A DNA stretch of 8,180 bases from assembly GCA_027082895.1 (NCBI GenBank), contig JALWTJ010000099.1:1-8180 (forward strand), written 5' to 3'. Below are positions 5,979-8,180 of this stretch, piece after piece; position 1 is the first letter of the stretch, and each line of letters opens with the position of its first letter. The notes under the pieces are model-generated. The model did not search any database, was not told where the DNA came from, and saw only the letters and a program-made list of their open reading frames with translations. The position numbers and the translations under genes were made by a program. The stretch comes from Hyphomicrobiales bacterium. Lineage in GTDB: Bacteria; Pseudomonadota; Alphaproteobacteria; Rhizobiales; Devosiaceae.

Positions 5979-5994
5979 TGTGCAATAATGCACA
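5979..5994. promoter_or_regulatory. Palindrome in the lysR/methyltransferase divergent region (candidate LysR operator)
   Basis: TGTGCA-ATAA-TGCACA is a perfect 6-base inverted repeat with a 4-base spacer, ending 18 bases before the lysR ATG. LysR-type regulators commonly bind inverted repeats in the gap between themselves and a divergent target, and repress their own gene. The classic T-N11-A spacing is not met exactly by this palindrome, but TTCAATTTGCAAA (5952-5964) nearby fits T-N11-A. AATAAT (5984-5989) inside the palindrome could be a -10 element for lysR. Confidence 0.42.
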
Positions 5995-6012
5995 CGAGGA
6001 AGGAGACAGATC

Positions 6013-6912
6013 ATGCAATGGGATGACTTGCGGTTTTTTCTGGCCTTCACGCGGGCCGGATCCATCAGCGGTGCAGCGACACGTCTGGGGGTTCAGCATT
6101 CCACGGTTTCCCGGCGGTTGCGCTCCCTGGAGGAGAAGCTGGGAACATCCCTGGTCGAGCGCCGCAAATCCGGCTACGAACTGACAGAAGCGGGCGAGGA
6201 ACTGCATCTGTCGGCACGAAAGATCGAAATCGAGATTCTCGAATTCGAGGGCAGGCAGAGCGGACAGGCAGATCATGCGGCCGGGGAACTGCGCGTTTCT
6301 GCCATCAACAACATGGCCTCGGGCATCCTGATGCCGATTTTTACCCGTTTCAGCGCGGCCCATCCCCGGATCGAACTGCACGTTCTGGTGACCAACAAGT
6401 TCGTCCGGCTGTCCGAGCGGGACGCGGACATTGCCATTCGTCTGACTAACGATCCGCTGGACACGTTGATCGGGGTGCGTTTGACCCGGGTGGCTTCGGC
6501 GGTTTACGGGTCACGGGAATATTGCGCGCGCGTGCGCGCCGGAAAGGAGCCCGAACGGTGGCTGGGCGTGGAATGTTGCGGTGCCCACATGGCCTGGACC
6601 AAGGAAGCGTGCCCGGACAGGGATCACAATTTTTTCGTTGATGACACGCTGCTCACCCTTTCGGCCCTGAAGGCGGGGGCGGGACTTGCCTATCTGCCCT
6701 GCTTCATGGGCGATAGCGAACCGTCCCTCATGTGCGTGCGCCCCCCCGATCCCCGGCACGATCTGGGGTTATGGCTGGTCTATCATCGTGACCTGCGCCG
6801 CACCCGGCGGGTATTGCTGTTCCGCGAGTTCATGCAACGCGAAATTTTTGCCCTTGGCGACCTGTTCGAGGGGCGAAAGGCCGCCGCTGCCCATGTTCGC
6901 GAACATGGCTGA
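6013..6912 (+). CDS. LysR-family transcriptional regulator
   Basis: A 299-residue LysR protein of typical length. The helix-turn-helix lies at residues 17-40 (SISGAATRLGVQHSTVSRRLRSLE) after the usual DDLRFFLAFTRAGS opening, and the linker helix follows to about residue 88. The substrate-binding domain runs from about 91 (GELRVSAINNMASGILMPIFTRF) to about 285, with the family landmarks RDADIAIRLTNDP and GAGLAYLPCFMGD. The WLGVECCGAH segment gives adjacent Cys188-Cys189, not a family feature. AGGAAGGAG precedes the ATG. It is divergent from the methyltransferase-nitrilase pair across 122 bases, so it most likely regulates that pair in response to a related small molecule; the ligand is unknown. 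The last codons overlap a perfect 18-base palindrome. Confidence 0.9.
   Translation: MQWDDLRFFLAFTRAGSISGAATRLGVQHSTVSRRLRSLEEKLGTSLVERRKSGYELTEAGEELHLSARKIEIEILEFEGRQSGQADHAAGELRVSAINNMASGILMPIFTRFSAAHPRIELHVLVTNKFVRLSERDADIAIRLTNDPLDTLIGVRLTRVASAVYGSREYCARVRAGKEPERWLGVECCGAHMAWTKEACPDRDHNFFVDDTLLTLSALKAGAGLAYLPCFMGDSEPSLMCVRPPDPRHDLGLWLVYHRDLRRTRRVLLFREFMQREIFALGDLFEGRKAAAAHVREHG
6891..6908. repeat. Perfect 18-base palindrome at the 3' end of lysR
   Basis: CCATGTTCGCGAACATGG is its own reverse complement. It covers the codons for the last residues of the LysR protein and stops just before the TGA. A hairpin with a 7-base stem and CGCG loop is possible, but no T-tract follows on either strand, so it does not look like a standard intrinsic terminator. 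It may be a protein-binding site for the downstream region or a Rho-independent-like structure lacking the U-tract. Confidence 0.4.
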
Positions 6913-6949
6913 AGGGGGGGCAGGCGTGAGCAAGGGGAAACAAACGTGG

Positions 6950-6964
6950 TTAACCAAGGGTAAA
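6950..6964 (+). promoter_or_regulatory. CtrA-box-like sequence upstream of the cell-wall hydrolase gene
   Basis: TTAA-CCAAGGG-TAAA has the layout of the alphaproteobacterial CtrA site TTAA-N7-TTAA with one mismatch in the second half, and includes the palindrome GGTTAACC (6948-6955). It lies about 100 bases before the likely hydrolase start, in the 149-base gap after lysR. Cell-envelope genes are common CtrA targets. A single near-match is weak evidence. Confidence 0.28.
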
Positions 6965-7061
6965 TTTCGGGTTTCTCTGCGCGGCACTTTCCTGTATGGT
7001 GCCCTCTGGTGACGGGCAGTGGACAGGTTGGGTGAGTTTCTTGCGGTTCGATCAAGGCGCG

Positions 7062-7853
7062 ATGTTTGTGGGGTTTGCGCGCATTCTGCTTTCATTCCTG
7101 ATGCTTCTTGTATGGGGCGGCACGGCAGCCCTTGCGCAGCAGCGGGGCGCGGACATCGTCCTGCAGGCGCCCCGTTTCGTTTCGTCCCCCAGCGCGCCGA
7201 TCGCGGCCAGCCTCGGCTTTTCCCGCCCCCCCACCGTGACCGCGCAGATGCTGTCCGCCTACATTGACAGCACGCGGGTAGCCCGCCTGCAGAATCCTGC
7301 CCTGGTACAGGCCAATGCCATGGCGACGGGCCGTCTGCAAACCACGGGGGATCAGCCCGTGCTGACCTCGGAATTCCTGCAGGACTATGTGCGTACCTCC
7401 TATGTTTCCACTACCCAGCAGATCAAGCAGCAGCGGGACGAGCAGAACTGTCTGGCCCAGGCAGTCTATCACGAGGCCCGCGGGGAACCCGAAGAGGGGC
7501 AATGGGCCGTGGCCGCGGTCATTCTCAACCGCGTCAAGAGCAATCGCTATCCCGCATCCGTGTGCGGGGTCGTCTATCAGAACGCCAGCCGTCTCAACCG
7601 CTGCCAGTTTTCCTTTGCCTGCGACGGGCAGCCCGATGAGGGGGGAATCGGCAACCGGATCGTGCGCGAAAGCTGGGTCAAGGCCAACCTGATTGCGCGG
7701 GCGGCCCTTGTTCGCTTCCGCAGCGGCAAGCCCTTGTCCAGCCTGCCCGAATCGGTCCTGTTCTATCACAACCTTTCGGTGCGCCCCAGCTGGGCGTCTG
7801 CCATGCGCAGCGTTGCCCGGATCGGCGGCCACGTTTTCTATTCTTCCCTCTAG
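7062..7853 (+). CDS. Secreted SleB-type cell-wall hydrolase (Hydrolase_2 domain)
   Basis: Predicted 263-residue exported protein. Residues 1-25 form a signal peptide: short n-region with Arg8, hydrophobic core ILLSFLMLLVWGG, cleavage likely after ALA (23-25). A variable linker follows. The Hydrolase_2/SleB catalytic domain begins near residue 128 (EQNCLAQAVYHEARGEPEEG), with Glu138 in YHEARGEP as the expected catalytic acid, then WAVAAVILNRVKSNRYPASVCGVVYQ, CQFSFACDG and a C-terminal FYHNLSVRPSW...GGHVFYSSL. The four cysteines of the domain (130, 168, 181, 187) could form disulfides in the periplasm. SleB enzymes are lytic transglycosylases of peptidoglycan; in non-sporulating Alphaproteobacteria they act in wall remodelling, not germination. 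The start is uncertain: the frame is open from 6996, and a GTG at 7032 is possible, but the ATG at 7062 gives the best signal peptide, with a weak AAGG upstream. The gene lies between lysR and a chvI-like gene on the same strand. Confidence 0.87.
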   Translation: MFVGFARILLSFLMLLVWGGTAALAQQRGADIVLQAPRFVSSPSAPIAASLGFSRPPTVTAQMLSAYIDSTRVARLQNPALVQANAMATGRLQTTGDQPVLTSEFLQDYVRTSYVSTTQQIKQQRDEQNCLAQAVYHEARGEPEEGQWAVAAVILNRVKSNRYPASVCGVVYQNASRLNRCQFSFACDGQPDEGGIGNRIVRESWVKANLIARAALVRFRSGKPLSSLPESVLFYHNLSVRPSWASAMRSVARIGGHVFYSSL

Positions 7854-7961
7854 GCAGGGCCGCAACGCCCCGCAGACACGCCGATGGATGCTGCTTGCCG
7901 GGTGGGCATGCAATGGCCATATTTTGCGCGCATTTCTGACCGCTTAAAGGGGCAGGGGGCT

Positions 7962-7976
7962 TTGCATTCGTTGCAT
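7962..7976. repeat. Tandem TTGCAT repeat upstream of chvI
   Basis: Two TTGCAT copies (7962-7967 and 7971-7976) have a 9-base period, and an inverted copy ATGCAA is at 7908-7913. GGGTACCC (7977-7984) and CCATATGG (7984-7991) follow directly. TTGCAT (7962) with CATATG (7985) at 17 bases would be a weak -35/-10 pair. This could be part of the chvI control region, but the elements are short. Confidence 0.25.
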
Positions 7977-8016
7977 GGGTACCCCATATGGACCGGGTAG
8001 GGGCACCGGCCCGGCA

Positions 8017-8043
8017 GTGACGTCGGAACAAATGGTGACGTCA
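8017..8043 (+). promoter_or_regulatory. Direct repeat GTGACGTC upstream of chvI (candidate autoregulatory site)
   Basis: GTGACGTC occurs at 8017-8024 and again at 8035-8042, 18 bases apart, each followed closely by GGA. The second copy contains the perfect palindrome TGACGTCA (8036-8043). The pair ends 33 bases before the chvI ATG. OmpR-type regulators such as ChvI bind direct repeats, so autoregulation is a reasonable idea, but I do not know a matching ChvI consensus. Confidence 0.35.
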
Positions 8044-8076
8044 GGACGAATTAAGGGACGACTGAAGGAAAGACGC

Positions 8077-8180
8077 ATGCCCAAGATTTCACTGGTCGAT
8101 GATGACCGGAACATTCTGACCTCGGTTTCCATTGCCCTGGAAACGGAAGGTTACGTGGTCAACACCTATACCGATGGCGC
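8077..8180 (+). CDS. chvI: ChvI-like response regulator, N-terminal part (runs off the right edge)
   Basis: The first 34 codons of a two-component response regulator are present. The receiver-domain opening is MPKISLVDDDRNIL, with the acidic cluster Asp8-Asp9-Asp10 that helps bind Mg2+ around the phosphorylated aspartate (outside the window). The run SLVDDDRNILTSVSIALETE followed by GYVVNTYTDG is highly characteristic of alphaproteobacterial ChvI. ChvI is an OmpR/PhoB-type DNA-binding regulator that responds with its kinase ChvG/ExoS to low pH and cell-envelope stress. AAGGA lies seven bases before the ATG. The kinase gene would be expected downstream, outside the window. The upstream 223-base gap holds several palindromes and a direct repeat, and no gene or clear terminator for the hydrolase. 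Only the N-terminus is visible, so the DNA-binding domain is assumed. Confidence 0.85.
   Translation, partial: MPKISLVDDDRNILTSVSIALETEGYVVNTYTDG

Noticed and set aside
6996..7061. Longer N-terminus for the cell-wall hydrolase from the ATG at 6996
   Set aside because: It would put 22 mainly polar residues before the hydrophobic signal core. The ATG at 7062 gives a normal signal peptide, although the GTG at 7032 cannot be excluded.
7092..7913. Minus-strand open frame of 273 codons opposite the hydrolase
   Set aside because: Antisense shadow of a gene with a clear signal peptide and SleB domain; no ribosome binding site or family resemblance.

Overview
The window looks like chromosomal DNA of a GC-rich alphaproteobacterium. 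The clearest hint is the partial response regulator at the right edge. Its N-terminus (ISLVDDDRNILTSVSIALE) is typical of the ChvI/ExoS-ChvI family, which is characteristic of Alphaproteobacteria. Strong AGGAGG-type ribosome binding sites and GC-rich third codon positions agree. I cannot fix the family; Acetobacteraceae or a sphingomonad-like lineage seem possible. Gene density is normal and no stretch over 300 bases lacks a gene. I see no tRNA, rRNA, CRISPR array, insertion sequence or phage gene.

Left third (1-2386): a minus-strand sulfur-metabolism cluster. In transcription order it holds a DsrE2-like sulfur-carrier protein (GTG start at 2125), TusA (1723-1493), a probable intrinsic terminator, a sulfide:quinone oxidoreductase-like flavoprotein (1308-178), and a DUF1641-like protein (from 164, running off the left edge). 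SQR would oxidise sulfide at the membrane to sulfane sulfur. TusA and DsrE2 are cytoplasmic carriers that could receive such sulfur. An IclR-family regulator (2387-3145) is divergently transcribed from this cluster across a 261-base gap. A 15-base inverted repeat just upstream of iclR is a candidate operator.

Middle (3308-6912): a stand-alone HAD phosphatase/phosphomutase-like gene on the plus strand converges on a minus-strand pair, a class I SAM methyltransferase followed by a nitrilase. A LysR-type regulator is divergent from this pair. This is the usual layout for a LysR protein controlling its neighbour, and the 122-base gap contains a palindrome.

Right part (7062-8180): a secreted SleB-type (Hydrolase_2) cell-wall hydrolase is followed by the start of a chvI-like response regulator. 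The leader before chvI is rich in short palindromes and has a direct repeat of GTGACGTC. An envelope hydrolase beside an envelope-stress/acid-responsive regulator makes functional sense.

No wholly new system is evident. The points most worth following are the compact DsrE2-TusA-SQR-DUF1641 arrangement with an internal terminator, the cysteine-bearing IclR protein beside it, and several uncharacterised palindromic or repeated regulatory sites.
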